Assembly: GCA_041595875.1 (NCBI GenBank)
Contig: JBFHJN010000002.1
Span: 1 to 64,000 of the forward strand
Reading direction: 5' to 3'
DNA: 64,000 nt
DNA from: UBA2279 sp041595875
Lineage (GTDB): Bacteria > Actinomycetota > Coriobacteriia > Anaerosomatales > Anaerosomataceae
Shown here: one piece after another, positions 45,077 to 53,252 of the stretch
How the letters are laid out: each line of letters begins with the position of its first letter
Position numbering within the stretch: position 1 is the stretch's first letter
Notes under the pieces: model-generated
Told to the model about the DNA's origin: nothing
Seen by the model: only the letters and a program-made list of their open reading frames with translations
Database searches by the model: none
Translations under genes and position numbers: made by a program

Positions 45077-46069
45077 CTACTCGCTGTCGAGCTCGCCTAG
45101 CAGCTCCCCGGCGAGCGCGCGCACGGCGTCGCGCATCTCGGCAGGAGCGATGACCTCGGCGCCGCCCATCGCGGCCGCCACGCGGCGCGCCAGCCAGCCG
45201 GTGCCCGCGTAGGGTACCTGCGCCTCGGCGCCGCCATCTGCGGTGCGCGTCATGGCCGCGCCCGGCCAGTCGCGGTCCTCGAGTCCGGCCGCGTCGTCAA
45301 AGCGCACGGTCGCGCGTCCGCGTGCAGCGCTCATGTGGAATGTGGCGTCGCCTGCGTCCCCTTCTGCATTCCCGGTCGCGCCCGCGCCTGCACCATCGCC
45401 CGCGCTCGCCGCGCGCGCGAAGTGCTCGCCCGTCGCGACGGCTTCCCGCACGCGGTCGAGCCGGAACGTGCGTTCCTCGGCAAGACCCTCGTCGAGCGCC
45501 TGTACGTACCACGCTCCGCGGTTGTTGAAGACACGCAGCGGCTGGATGCGGCGCGTGCGCGTGGTGCCGCTCGACGCCGAGAAGTACGTGATGCCCACAC
45601 TCTCTGCGTCGTCGACCGCGGCGACGATCGTCGCGTACACGTCGCCGAGGCCCTCGGAGTCGGTCGCGGTGCGGATGCGATCTGCCAGGGCGTCGGTGTC
45701 CGTCTCGACGGATGCGACCGTCGCAAGTCTTGCAAGCAGCGGATCGCCGGGCGCGAAGCCGGCGGTTTGCAGCGCCGCCACAAGCGCGCGGGCCTCGGCG
45801 GGCGTGAGGCGTACGGGGCGGGAGAGCGAGGGAAGCGCCATGCCCACAAAGACGGTGTCGCCGTCGATGAAGACGTCGACGAGGTCGTAGGGATCGAACG
45901 GCGGTACGCCGCACATGGAGAGCGTCGTGATGTCGGCGGCGAGTTCGGCGGGCGTCGCGCCCACGGATGCGGCCAGCGATGCCAGCGGGATCTCCGCGCC
46001 CGGAGTGAGCGCGGGCAGAATCGCCAGCAGGCGGCGGGTCCTCTCGGCGGCGGTCGTCTTAGGCGCCAT
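45077..46069 (-). CDS. WYL-domain transcriptional regulator, second of a pair (PafC-like)
   Basis: 330 residues from ATG 46069 (MAPKTTAAERTRRLLAIL), overlapping the upstream WYL gene by 11 bp. N-terminal winged helix (IPLASLAASVGATPAELAADITTLSMCG), then a WYL core with VGITYFSASSGTTRTRRIQPLRVFNNRGAWYVQALDEG and a WCX tail. WYL pairs side by side match actinobacterial PafB/PafC, which switch on DNA-damage genes. The short acidic/Ala-Gly linker at about 215-240 is low-complexity. Binding to a nucleic-acid ligand is known for PafBC and is inferred here. Confidence 0.85.
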   Translation of the reverse strand: MAPKTTAAERTRRLLAILPALTPGAEIPLASLAASVGATPAELAADITTLSMCGVPPFDPYDLVDVFIDGDTVFVGMALPSLSRPVRLTPAEARALVAALQTAGFAPGDPLLARLATVASVETDTDALADRIRTATDSEGLGDVYATIVAAVDDAESVGITYFSASSGTTRTRRIQPLRVFNNRGAWYVQALDEGLAEERTFRLDRVREAVATGEHFARAASAGDGAGAGATGNAEGDAGDATFHMSAARGRATVRFDDAAGLEDRDWPGAAMTRTADGGAEAQVPYAGTGWLARRVAAAMGGAEVIAPAEMRDAVRALAGELLGELDSE

Positions 46070-47048
46070 GCCGCGCCACCACCTTCCGCAGGCCCTCGGC
46101 AAGCGTCTCGCGAAGCTCCGGCGGAGAGACCGGCGTGATGCCGGGTCCGTTCTCGACGATCCAGCGCGCCAAGCGCGGCAGGCTCGCAGCGCTCACGCGC
46201 CACATGGCGCCGCCGTCAGGCTGCGCTTCCAGCGTACCCTGCCCGCCGGAAAGCCTCGGCGCGCGCCAGGCGTCTTCCGCCGAGAAGCGCAGCTCGCACT
46301 CGATGGCTCCGGGTCCGTACTGGAAGGGCAGCAGCATATGGTCGGCCACCGAGAAGTCCGAAGGCGCTTCGAAGTCGGGCGCTGCGGGCTTGCGCGAGTT
46401 CACCTCGACGCCGCGCATGCGGCGCACCGCGAACGTGCGTGTCTCCTCCCGCGAGGTGTCGCGGCCCACCGCGTACCAACGGCCGTCTTGGAAGTAGACG
46501 CCGTAGGGTTCCAGCTCGCGATCGCTCTCGTCGCCGGAAGCGTTCGTGTATCCGAAGCGCACGCGCTTGCGCGAGGCGACCGCCTCGGCCAGCACCGCTG
46601 CCGTGGCGCCTTGAGCGCCTGGGGCCTCGTCGGTCAGCGCGCCGGGCGCGCTGGCGGCTACGCCGCCCGCCTCGCGCTGCGCCCCACCCAGCTTCGCCAC
46701 CGCGATCGCGAGGTCGCTACCGAAGGGGAAGCCCGGGTCGCTCGCAAGGGCCGCCGCGACCGCCCGCAGTGTCGCGCGCTCAGCCTCGGAAAGCTCGAGG
46801 TCGCCTGCATAGCTCGCCCCGGCATCCAGCCGGTAGCCGGGTACGCCTTCAAGGTCCACGACCTCAAGCATGAGCCCGCATGCGCGCAGTTGCTTCTTGT
46901 CACGCTCGAACATCCTCAGGAAGGTGTCTTCGTCCTGACCTGCGGGATATCCGAAGACCTCGGCGCGGATCATCTCGGCGGACACCGGCGTGCGCGTCGA
47001 GGACAGATAGAGAGCCAGGTTCACCTGGCGTTCTGTTGCGTCAGACAT
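46059..47048 (-). CDS. WYL-domain transcriptional regulator, first of a pair (PafB-like)
   Basis: 329 residues. N-terminal HTH (TERQVNLALYLSSTRTPVSAEMIRAEVFGYP then EDTFLRMFERDKKQLRACGL) followed by a WYL core: KRVRFGYTNASGDESDRELEPYGVYFQDGRWYAVGRDTSREETRTFAVRRMRG in segments, and a WCX domain. The start and domain order fit PafB. GGGAGG precedes the ATG. It is the first gene of the two-gene unit. A PafBC-type promoter motif on the opposite strand lies 72 bp upstream. Confidence 0.87.
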   Translation of the reverse strand: MSDATERQVNLALYLSSTRTPVSAEMIRAEVFGYPAGQDEDTFLRMFERDKKQLRACGLMLEVVDLEGVPGYRLDAGASYAGDLELSEAERATLRAVAAALASDPGFPFGSDLAIAVAKLGGAQREAGGVAASAPGALTDEAPGAQGATAAVLAEAVASRKRVRFGYTNASGDESDRELEPYGVYFQDGRWYAVGRDTSREETRTFAVRRMRGVEVNSRKPAAPDFEAPSDFSVADHMLLPFQYGPGAIECELRFSAEDAWRAPRLSGGQGTLEAQPDGGAMWRVSAASLPRLARWIVENGPGITPVSPPELRETLAEGLRKVVARHGA

Positions 47049-47119
47049 GCTGCCTCCCGGTTGGTTTCCGCATGATTCTACCGCTCAAAGACGGCTTGGG
47101 GACAACTGTGAGGACGAGC

Positions 47120-47142
47120 GTGTCAGAGGTGGTTTGTACTCT
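47120..47142 (+). promoter_or_regulatory. RecA-NDp-type (PafBC) promoter motif
   Basis: GTGTCAGAG, eight bases, then TACTCT. The published actinobacterial damage promoter is TTGTCRGTG-N8-TAnnnT; this has 7 of 9 in the first part, exact spacing and a full TAnnnT. It points away from the WYL pair, towards the kinase-like gene, with a start expected near 47149. Judged by eye; a chance match is possible. Confidence 0.5.
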
Positions 47143-47152
47143 GGACAAAAGA

Positions 47153-47340
47153 AACGAGGTGCGCGGGGGGAGCGCACCTCGTTAACACGGGCTGGCGATA
47201 CCCCGTCCATGAGGGGGGAGGAGCGGACGGGTCGCACTGGCCCCGCAAGCATGGTAGCAATATTTGTGCCAGAAAGGAATTCGTTATCGGATGAACGGTC
47301 GAAGCTGCCCTCACGCCTTGCCCTTCGTGCGTGCGGGGGC
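47153..47340 (+). ncRNA. Structured leader or small RNA with three hairpins
   Basis: Three inverted repeats in the 338-bp gap before the kinase-like gene. A: AACGAGGTGCGC/GCGCACCTCGTT at 47153-47183, 12 bp perfect. B: 47189-47243, nested GGGC/GCCC, GCGA/TCGC and CCCGTCC/GGACGGG. C: 47307-47340, GCCC plus CACGC with GCGTG plus GGGC. Read on the minus strand, hairpin A is followed by TTTCTTTTG and would be an intrinsic terminator, so an RNA transcribed leftwards is an alternative. No known RNA family recognised. Confidence 0.35.
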
Positions 47341-47386
47341 TACAAAGGGAGGAGAATATCGGGGGCGATGAGGGGCCGCGCGCAGC

Positions 47387-48850
47387 ATGAAGCAAAGAAG
47401 AGTGGTCAAACGCGTTGGCGTGGATACCGAGGCTGCCCCCTCCGTCCTTCAGCGTGCCGCGGATCAGTTGCAGAACGTCCTTGGCGCCGAGGTCGTCTTC
47501 ATCGGCACACTGGACTCCGGGGGAGTCTTGCACTGCCACGGCGTGGCGCCGCACGACAATGCGCGTCTTGCGCCCGTCTCTCTCGGCGAGCTGCCGGCGG
47601 GCGCTGCTGTGCTGGACGATCGACGACGCGCGCTGTTTGCAGCTTCATACGCATATCCGCTGTCCAGCACCATCGTGAGCGTTCCGGTGCATGCCGGTGA
47701 CGGCACTGGGATGTTGGCGACCGCAGTCATGGAGGATGCGCCTGACGCCCGGTGCCTTCGTTTGCTCGACGCGTGGGCGCAGCTTCTGGGCGAGTGTGTG
47801 GAAGGTGAGCGGGCCCAGGGGCATCTGCAACAGCGCACGGTCGTTATCCGGCAACTGCGTGACGTGCTTGATGTGACTCTCACTATGACCGCCGAGGCGG
47901 TCGTCACAATCGACCTTGACGGGCGGGTCGTCCGCTGGAACCAGGCCAGCCAACGTCTGTATGGATGGGCTGCCGAGGAGGTCATCGGCACCGTTCTTCC
48001 AATGGTGGACCGCGAACTCCACACCACGGTTCTGTCGCGCATACGACAGGGTGTGTTCGAAGGTGGCGTGACACGGGTGGGGGGCGTCGTGCAAAGGACC
48101 GCCGACGGCAAAGTGCTCCAGATCAGCGTCACCCTGCTCCCCATGCATGACGACGACGGCGATCTTTGCGGGGCGATCTGCGTCATGCAAGACGAGAGCG
48201 CCGAAGTGCGCGAGTACGGGTGTGCAGCTCCGGCTGTGAGCAGTGCTGCCATGGCGCGTCTGACGGCTCCGGTCACGGCGGTCTCCGGCTACCTGCAGTT
48301 GTTGCAGCGTGGCGACGCATTGAATGACCCGGAGGTACGGGAGCGGGTGTTGCGTGGTCTCAGGCGCCGCTGCGGGGAGATCGCGGATATCTCCGAGGAG
48401 CTGAGGCTGGCGGCACGCCTCCTGGAGCCGGGCCCCCAGCTCCAGCTGATGACCGAGGACCCCCGTTGTGCTCTGTCGCGAGCGCTGGACCGTTCGGCCG
48501 AAGCGGGCAGTGGCAGGGTGACGGTGCAGATGGCGAAGGGACTCACGATGCGTGTGGACCCGGATTGCCTCGACGGAGCCCTGACCGGCCTTCTGCGCGG
48601 TATTCTGCGGTCGAGCCCGGAAGACGCGGTACTGACGGCTGTCGTGGAGTCGAGCCAGGATGGCGTGGGATTCGTCTTCAGCGCCAGATTCTGCGAGGGC
48701 GTGGGAATCGGCGAGCATCCCGAGTCCGGTCTGGGGATACACCTTGCACAGCTGTGTGCGCAGGCTCACGGCGGGCGATTCGGTGTACGCTCCATGCGGG
48801 ACACCACCGAGATACATTTGACCATACCCGCCGGCATCAGGGCGAACTGA
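47387..48850 (+). CDS. Degenerate sensor kinase with GAF-like and PAS domains
   Basis: 487 residues, no membrane helix. A GAF-like part covers about 20-140, a clear PAS domain about 160-280 (TAEAVVTIDLDGRVVRWNQASQRLYGW is its start), and a HisKA-like helix at MARLTAPVTAVSGYLQLLQ where the phospho-accepting His is replaced by Ala290. The ATPase region lacks the Asn of the N-box (ALTGLLRGILRSSPE) but keeps a G2-like SGLGIHLAQLCAQAHGG. It is probably a pseudokinase sensing a small molecule or redox state. The start at 47387 has a weak GAGGGG site. It is first in a three-gene operon. Confidence 0.8.
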   Translation: MKQRRVVKRVGVDTEAAPSVLQRAADQLQNVLGAEVVFIGTLDSGGVLHCHGVAPHDNARLAPVSLGELPAGAAVLDDRRRALFAASYAYPLSSTIVSVPVHAGDGTGMLATAVMEDAPDARCLRLLDAWAQLLGECVEGERAQGHLQQRTVVIRQLRDVLDVTLTMTAEAVVTIDLDGRVVRWNQASQRLYGWAAEEVIGTVLPMVDRELHTTVLSRIRQGVFEGGVTRVGGVVQRTADGKVLQISVTLLPMHDDDGDLCGAICVMQDESAEVREYGCAAPAVSSAAMARLTAPVTAVSGYLQLLQRGDALNDPEVRERVLRGLRRRCGEIADISEELRLAARLLEPGPQLQLMTEDPRCALSRALDRSAEAGSGRVTVQMAKGLTMRVDPDCLDGALTGLLRGILRSSPEDAVLTAVVESSQDGVGFVFSARFCEGVGIGEHPESGLGIHLAQLCAQAHGGRFGVRSMRDTTEIHLTIPAGIRAN

Positions 48851-48860
48851 GGGGGTAGGC

Positions 48861-49841
48861 ATGGATATGCAAGATGGGAACGTCGTCGAAGGCGGAGAGA
48901 CAGCCGTCGAGAGCATTCCGCGCAAGAAGGGGATCAGTGCGTGGGTCTGGGTGGTAGCCGTGTTGGCGCTGGCGCTTGTCGCTGCAGCCGTCTACATGGG
49001 GTTGCAGCAGACCACCCGGGTTCGCGCGGCTGAGGACAAACTGGAAACCGCCGTTGAGATGCTCGCAGAGGTGGAGGACGTAGTCATCGCTGCGGACGAA
49101 GTGGTGCAGGCAGAGATCACATCGGACCTCGCATCCACCGCCGCTGAGGCGCAGGAGCAGTTGCCCCAGGCGCGCAAGGACCTGTCCGATGCCATAGAGC
49201 TGCTGGTGGCCGCCCGGATCGACTTGACAGAGGACGATCAGGTGCTGGCCCAGGCGCTGCAGGCTGCCGCCGAGGCGAGGGCCGAGATGCTCCAGGAGGC
49301 CGAGACGATCCTTGCAGCCAACAAGCTTGCTGCCGGTGCGTTGCAGCCCGCAGCTGATGGGTGGGCGTTGGTGGCCGAAGCCGAGAAGCTCAGCCAGGAT
49401 GCCGTCGTGCAGTACAACAAGCACACCAAGGAGGGCGTGGAGAACTCCACCAAGCTCTCCAAAGAAGCGGTGGAGAAGCTTGCCGCGGCCCGGTCCAGCA
49501 TCGAGACGGCGTCGGTCACGTTCCCGGACGCGGAACTCAAGCAGTTCATCGATTACATCGACGCGCGCGAGGAGCTTCTGGAAAGCTCGATGAAGATCGA
49601 CTCCACATGGCTGGACGGCAAGTTGGAGGACGCAAACGACATGCTGGACGCGTACTCCAAGCAGGAGACCGCGCTTATCGCTCAAGGCAAGGAGCTTCCC
49701 GCATCTCCCAAGATCGCCATCGCTGATGCGTATGAGGCACTGGCCGCCGAGCCGACCGACCGCTACTTCGCAGCCCGGGACAGGGCGCGCGCGGCCGATG
49801 AGAAGGTACAGGAATTGAGCGAGGCGCTCGCAGCGGAATGA
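48861..49841 (+). CDS. Membrane-anchored helical (coiled-coil) protein, unknown function
   Basis: 326 residues. A short cytoplasmic tail, one membrane helix at about 28-50 (WVWVVAVLALALVAAAVYMGL), then an almost wholly helical, Glu/Ala/Lys-rich extracytoplasmic part (KLETAVEMLAEVEDVVIAADEVVQAE and similar repeats of heptad-like spacing). No family recognised. GGGGGT lies before the ATG, 10 bp after the pseudokinase stop. Possibly a scaffold acting with the next membrane protein. Confidence 0.8.
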   Translation: MDMQDGNVVEGGETAVESIPRKKGISAWVWVVAVLALALVAAAVYMGLQQTTRVRAAEDKLETAVEMLAEVEDVVIAADEVVQAEITSDLASTAAEAQEQLPQARKDLSDAIELLVAARIDLTEDDQVLAQALQAAAEARAEMLQEAETILAANKLAAGALQPAADGWALVAEAEKLSQDAVVQYNKHTKEGVENSTKLSKEAVEKLAAARSSIETASVTFPDAELKQFIDYIDAREELLESSMKIDSTWLDGKLEDANDMLDAYSKQETALIAQGKELPASPKIAIADAYEALAAEPTDRYFAARDRARAADEKVQELSEALAAE

Positions 49842-49859
49842 CCATGGAGAGGAGCACGT

Positions 49860-50600
49860 ATGTCTGACGCGTTCTGGTCGAGCTGGCTCTGGCCGCTGGC
49901 TACCGGAGTCATCGGGTTCGCCTACGTCACGCTGCTTGCGGTGCAGTGGTACCGCCGGCGCAAGCCCCATCAGGCGGCATGGGCGGTGGGCTTTTTGTTC
50001 TATGCGGTGGCAGCCGTCATGGAGGCATGGTCCGAGAAGACCCTCTACTGGGACCCGACCGTGTATCGCGTCTACATCGTCCTCGCGGCGTCGCTCGTCG
50101 GCTTTCTGGGCCTAGGGACGCTCTATCTCATCACTAAGAAGCGCACGCTGGGCAACCTGTACCTGGCGTTCAACATCGTGTGCCTCGCTGTGTTCCTCTA
50201 CGGCACCTTCACGGCCGATCTCATGATGGACAAGCTTATCCCCGGCATCACCGTGGGAGGTCAGGCGTTGGGTGCGAGCATGTCGTTCCCACGTGCCATG
50301 AGCTTCGCGTTCAACATCCCGGGCACCCTGCTGCTGCTGGGGGGCTCCACGTACTCCATCCTCAAGTTCTGGCCCAAGAAGGAGTACCGCTACCGCGCGT
50401 GGGCCAACGTGCTCATCATCATCGGCACGCTGCTGATCGCTGGTGCGGGCTCGATGGCGCGCGCCGGTCAGACGGTGGGCCTGTATCCGGGCGAGATGGT
50501 CGCCTCGGCGGTCTTGCTCGCGGGCTTCCTCATGGCGGGAACGCTTGAGAAGGGCGCGAAGCAGATCAAGGCGCGAAGGGCCGCGGAGGCAGGGGCCTGA
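49860..50600 (+). CDS. Seven-helix membrane protein, unknown function
   Basis: 246 residues with about seven hydrophobic helices, beginning FWSSWLWPLATGVIGFAYVTLLAV and ending in a basic tail (GAKQIKARRAAEAG). Aromatic and Gly-rich helices recall small sensory or heme-type membrane domains, but no ligand set is visible. It lies 18 bp after the coiled-coil gene with a GGAG site, third and last gene of the operon headed by the pseudokinase. A sensory complex of the three proteins is plausible but unproven. Confidence 0.8.
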   Translation: MSDAFWSSWLWPLATGVIGFAYVTLLAVQWYRRRKPHQAAWAVGFLFYAVAAVMEAWSEKTLYWDPTVYRVYIVLAASLVGFLGLGTLYLITKKRTLGNLYLAFNIVCLAVFLYGTFTADLMMDKLIPGITVGGQALGASMSFPRAMSFAFNIPGTLLLLGGSTYSILKFWPKKEYRYRAWANVLIIIGTLLIAGAGSMARAGQTVGLYPGEMVASAVLLAGFLMAGTLEKGAKQIKARRAAEAGA

Positions 50601-50731
50601 CGCAGGCAGACTGCTTCATAAAACCGCAGCTAGAGACACTATTTAGCCGCTTATCCTATGCATGCATCCGACGGTATGGCCCGTTCGTCGAGTGCTGCTG
50701 AAAGCGGTTTGCTGCCTCGTTCCAGCGGGTA

Positions 50732-50833
50732 GTGAACCTTGTCTACGGTCGGAGACCTAGAGGGGGTTCACCGGCTGTCGAGCGTCGTCCGAGAGTGAGT
50801 AACCACTGATGCCTCGACGATGCGGTACGACCG
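50732..50833 (+). ncRNA. Structured 5' leader of the secreted-protein gene
   Basis: In the 253-bp gap after the membrane-protein gene: stem GTGAACC/GGTTCAC (50732-50738 with 50765-50771) enclosing GGTC/GACC, then two mutually exclusive pairings, GTCGAG (50777-50782) with CTCGAC (50813-50818), or GCGTCGTC (50782-50789) with GACGATGC (50816-50823, one G-U). CGGTCG (50746-50751) can also pair with CGACCG (50828-50833) near the ribosome site. This looks like a switch, but no known class fits. The rest of the gap (50601-50731) holds nothing I can name. Confidence 0.35.
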
Positions 50834-50853
50834 AAGGGATGAGGGGGCGCGCG

Positions 50854-51969
50854 ATGAAGAAGCCAACCGTACTCGTGTTCATGCTTGTGCTCAGCATGGT
50901 GTTCGCGCTGTCGGCTCCATTGGCTGTGGCGGGCAAGGCGACTCCGGGGGATCAGCCGAAGCCGGGGAAACCGGCACCGGACCCGGACCCGGATGAAGAA
51001 GTCGTGCTCACGACCAACCTCTCGTTCCCGGTTGTGATGACCGAGTACCTGGAACGTTTCTACGAGACCACGACCACTGTTGAATTGAACAACCAGGGTG
51101 AAGAGGTGGAACGGACCGTCTTCGTGCTCGGGGACGATGGCAACCCGATATTCCTTGAGGTCACCCAAAGCATCACGCAACAGTACTTGGGGTCGCATCC
51201 AGGCCTGGTGGATTTCGACTACGGCGCCTGGCTTCCCGGTGACGACTCCACAACCGACGTCGTAGAAGAAGCGTACTGGTTCAGCCAGGACCTTGTTGAG
51301 TACCTGAACGAGAACGGGCCGTGGTATCCACAGCCCGTGCAAGACCAGTACGCCAACAATGCATGGCAAGCAGATACCCGGAAGACGGCCGACGACGAAC
51401 TCGTGGCAATCGACTTCATCGACTGGGGCAACCCGCTTGAGAATATCAGCCCCACGGTGGGCTACCGCTTCCCCGTGGAGATCGCTCTCTACCAGAAGCT
51501 TGATGAGACGGCTTCGATGACCGCCTACAAGATGGCATGTCTTGAGTATCAGAGCAGCAAAGAGGAGCTGTTCGGGACCGCGAGCGTCGACGGGGACTTC
51601 ACCTGGCAGTCTTGCTATGCCACGGTGCTCACCAACAACTTCTACGCCGAGGTCCATTCACCCACTGGTGCCATAACCAAAGTCGACCTCGAGCCGGCTA
51701 TCGGCCCAAGCGGCAAGATGAACTTCGCCTCTGCCGGCGGCGGATGGATGCCTACGGTTCCGGGAATGCACCGGATCATTTTCAGGGTCGCGGATCCCGA
51801 CATCACGCTGGCGGGTGCGATCGTCAACAACGATGAGCACTACTGCATGCCGCTGGGTCTGAAGATGGAGGATCTCAGCCGCAACAAGCTGGAACTCACC
51901 GGTGTCTACGGCAACGAGACGTGGATCGATGTCATGGTAGTGGCCAACAACAGTAATCGGAAGAAGTAG
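50854..51969 (+). CDS. Secreted protein, unknown function
   Basis: 371 residues from ATG 50854 (MKKPTVLVFMLVLSMVFALSAPLAVA, a clear signal peptide) with GAGGGGG upstream. A Pro/Asp-rich linker (GKATPGDQPKPGKPAPDPDPDEE) leads to a folded domain of about 320 residues with many aromatic and acidic residues and few Cys. No family recognised. It is preceded by a structured leader and followed by the convergent Crp/Fnr gene. Possibly a surface or cell-wall associated protein. Confidence 0.8.
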   Translation: MKKPTVLVFMLVLSMVFALSAPLAVAGKATPGDQPKPGKPAPDPDPDEEVVLTTNLSFPVVMTEYLERFYETTTTVELNNQGEEVERTVFVLGDDGNPIFLEVTQSITQQYLGSHPGLVDFDYGAWLPGDDSTTDVVEEAYWFSQDLVEYLNENGPWYPQPVQDQYANNAWQADTRKTADDELVAIDFIDWGNPLENISPTVGYRFPVEIALYQKLDETASMTAYKMACLEYQSSKEELFGTASVDGDFTWQSCYATVLTNNFYAEVHSPTGAITKVDLEPAIGPSGKMNFASAGGGWMPTVPGMHRIIFRVADPDITLAGAIVNNDEHYCMPLGLKMEDLSRNKLELTGVYGNETWIDVMVVANNSNRKK

Positions 51970-51974
51970 TGCCG

Positions 51975-52682
51975 CTAGTCCTCTTCGTAACCTGATCCAA
52001 GCCGTGCGAGTGCGCCGACGTCGAACACGATGACGTCGGCGCCTCTTACTTCCAGGACGCTGTCGTCACGCAGTCTGCCGAAGGCGCGCGAGAGGGTCTC
52101 CGGCACCGTGCCAAGTGAGGATGCAAGCTCGGTCTTCGTCATCCCCAGAGACACTTTCAGTCCTTCGGTGGTGGCCTCGCCAACCGCGAGCGAGCGCTGG
52201 AACAGGTAGCGCGCCAACCTTCCCGGGACGTCCAGGGCGAGTGTCTGAACGACGCTCGTGAGGTTGATCACGCGCGAGGCGAGGTCGGAGATCAGACTGC
52301 GTGCGACCTCGGGTTCGGCGGCCATGAGGTCGTAGAGCGCCTCGCGGGGTAGCCAGGCGATCGTCGAAGGCGTCACCGCGTCTATGTGTGCGGGGTAGCG
52401 ACCTCCTGCAAGCGCGGCTACCGCTGCGAGCGGGTCACCGGTCTGCAGCGTCTCGAAGGTGATCGTGCGCCCGTCCGCCTGCAGGTGGAAGACGCGCGCC
52501 TTGCCGGCCACCAGCACCCCGAAGCGCTCGGCAGCGTCACCTTCGGCAGCAAGCGGCGCTCCTCTCGGCACGTCCATGACGTGGGCTTTTGAGGCGAGCC
52601 GCCTGACAGAATCATCGGACGCCGGGCGCCACAGTCGGCACGCACGCAGGGCTTTTATCACATCGGTGCGGGTATGGGGCAC
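51975..52682 (-). CDS. Crp/Fnr-family transcriptional regulator
   Basis: 235 residues. Cyclic-nucleotide-binding-like beta barrel at about 20-120 (GVLVAGKARVFHLQADGRTITFETLQTGDPLAAVAALAGG), a long dimer helix, and a C-terminal HTH with LGMTKTELASSLGTVPETLSRAFGRLRDD. No N-terminal Cys set for an FNR iron-sulfur cluster. It is divergent from the ygbA-ferredoxin-hcp genes, with a TTGAC-N4-GTCAA palindrome between. Such regulators (DNR, HcpR) respond to NO and control hcp, so it is the likely regulator of this cluster. Confidence 0.9.
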   Translation of the reverse strand: MPHTRTDVIKALRACRLWRPASDDSVRRLASKAHVMDVPRGAPLAAEGDAAERFGVLVAGKARVFHLQADGRTITFETLQTGDPLAAVAALAGGRYPAHIDAVTPSTIAWLPREALYDLMAAEPEVARSLISDLASRVINLTSVVQTLALDVPGRLARYLFQRSLAVGEATTEGLKVSLGMTKTELASSLGTVPETLSRAFGRLRDDSVLEVRGADVIVFDVGALARLGSGYEED

Positions 52683-52725
52683 AGTGTCTCCTTAGTGGTG
52701 GTCACTTGAAAGAGTCACTGTCAGT

Positions 52726-52739
52726 TTGACCTTCGTCAA
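52726..52739. promoter_or_regulatory. Palindromic Crp/Fnr-type operator
   Basis: Perfect palindrome TTGAC-CTTC-GTCAA in the divergent gap, 44 bp from the regulator start and about 69 bp from the ygbA-like start. FNR and DNR sites have the form TTGAN-N4-NTCAA. It could act on both promoters. Confidence 0.8.
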
Positions 52740-52807
52740 GGATGTCCGGGTTCCAACAGGGGTACGGTCTTGTAATCACAACGCGACAGAGTGAGGAGAA
52801 CCCGGCA

Positions 52808-53230
52808 GTGAGCGATCGGTTTACGGAGCGAATGCGCGACGCGGAGGTCATCAAAGACACCCGCCTGCTGGGCGATTTCACCGTCATCTACTGCAAGGGC
52901 GTGCATCCGGACGCGGTGCGCACGCCACTGGTCAGCGACGGCGCCGCGCTTGGCGTCTATGGCAAGAAGCCGCCGGTCGTGTGTGAGAGATGCGCTGAGC
53001 TGCTTGCTTATGCCGAGAAGCGCCGCGCTTTCTGTCCCAAAGACCCCAAGCCTTTCTGCAGCCACTGCGATACGCACTGCTACAAGCCGGATATGCGCGA
53101 GTACATGCGCGAGGTCATGCGCTACGCAGGACCGAGGTCGATGTGGCACGGCCACGCCGTGGACGGCGTGAAGCACCTGTTGGAAGGACGCAAGCACAAA
53201 AAGGAGATGCGCCGCACCAATGGTGCGTAG
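52808..53230 (+). CDS. YgbA_NO family (nitrous-oxide-stimulated promoter) protein
   Basis: 140 residues from GTG 52808 after GAGGAG. A longer in-frame stretch back to 52742 covers the operator and is unlikely coding. Features are TRLLGDFTVIYCKGVH, the Cys motif VCERCAELLAYAEKRRAFC and the Cys/His-rich FCSHCDTHCYKPDMREYMREVMRYAGPRSMWHGH, which together match the YgbA_NO family. In E. coli, YgbA belongs to the NsrR nitrosative-stress regulon. The biochemical role is not known. It starts a run with ferredoxin and hcp. Confidence 0.85.
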   Translation: MSDRFTERMRDAEVIKDTRLLGDFTVIYCKGVHPDAVRTPLVSDGAALGVYGKKPPVVCERCAELLAYAEKRRAFCPKDPKPFCSHCDTHCYKPDMREYMREVMRYAGPRSMWHGHAVDGVKHLLEGRKHKKEMRRTNGA

Positions 53231-53252
53231 CGCAAGACGAGAGGACACCCCC

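Noticed and set aside
45915..47075. 386-residue plus-strand frame over the WYL pair
   Set aside because: Antisense to two regulators with recognisable domains; no ribosome site or family features.
47149..47386. tRNA, SRP RNA or RNase P RNA in the gap
   Set aside because: No T-loop, no GGAAGCAGC-type SRP core and no RNase P core segments.
50601..50853. c-di-GMP or c-di-AMP riboswitch before the secreted-protein gene
   Set aside because: None of the invariant core segments of those classes is present; kept only as an unclassified structured leader.
52705..52719. Second Crp/Fnr-like site (TTGAAAGAGTCA)
   Set aside because: Only half matches and the spacing is three, not four.
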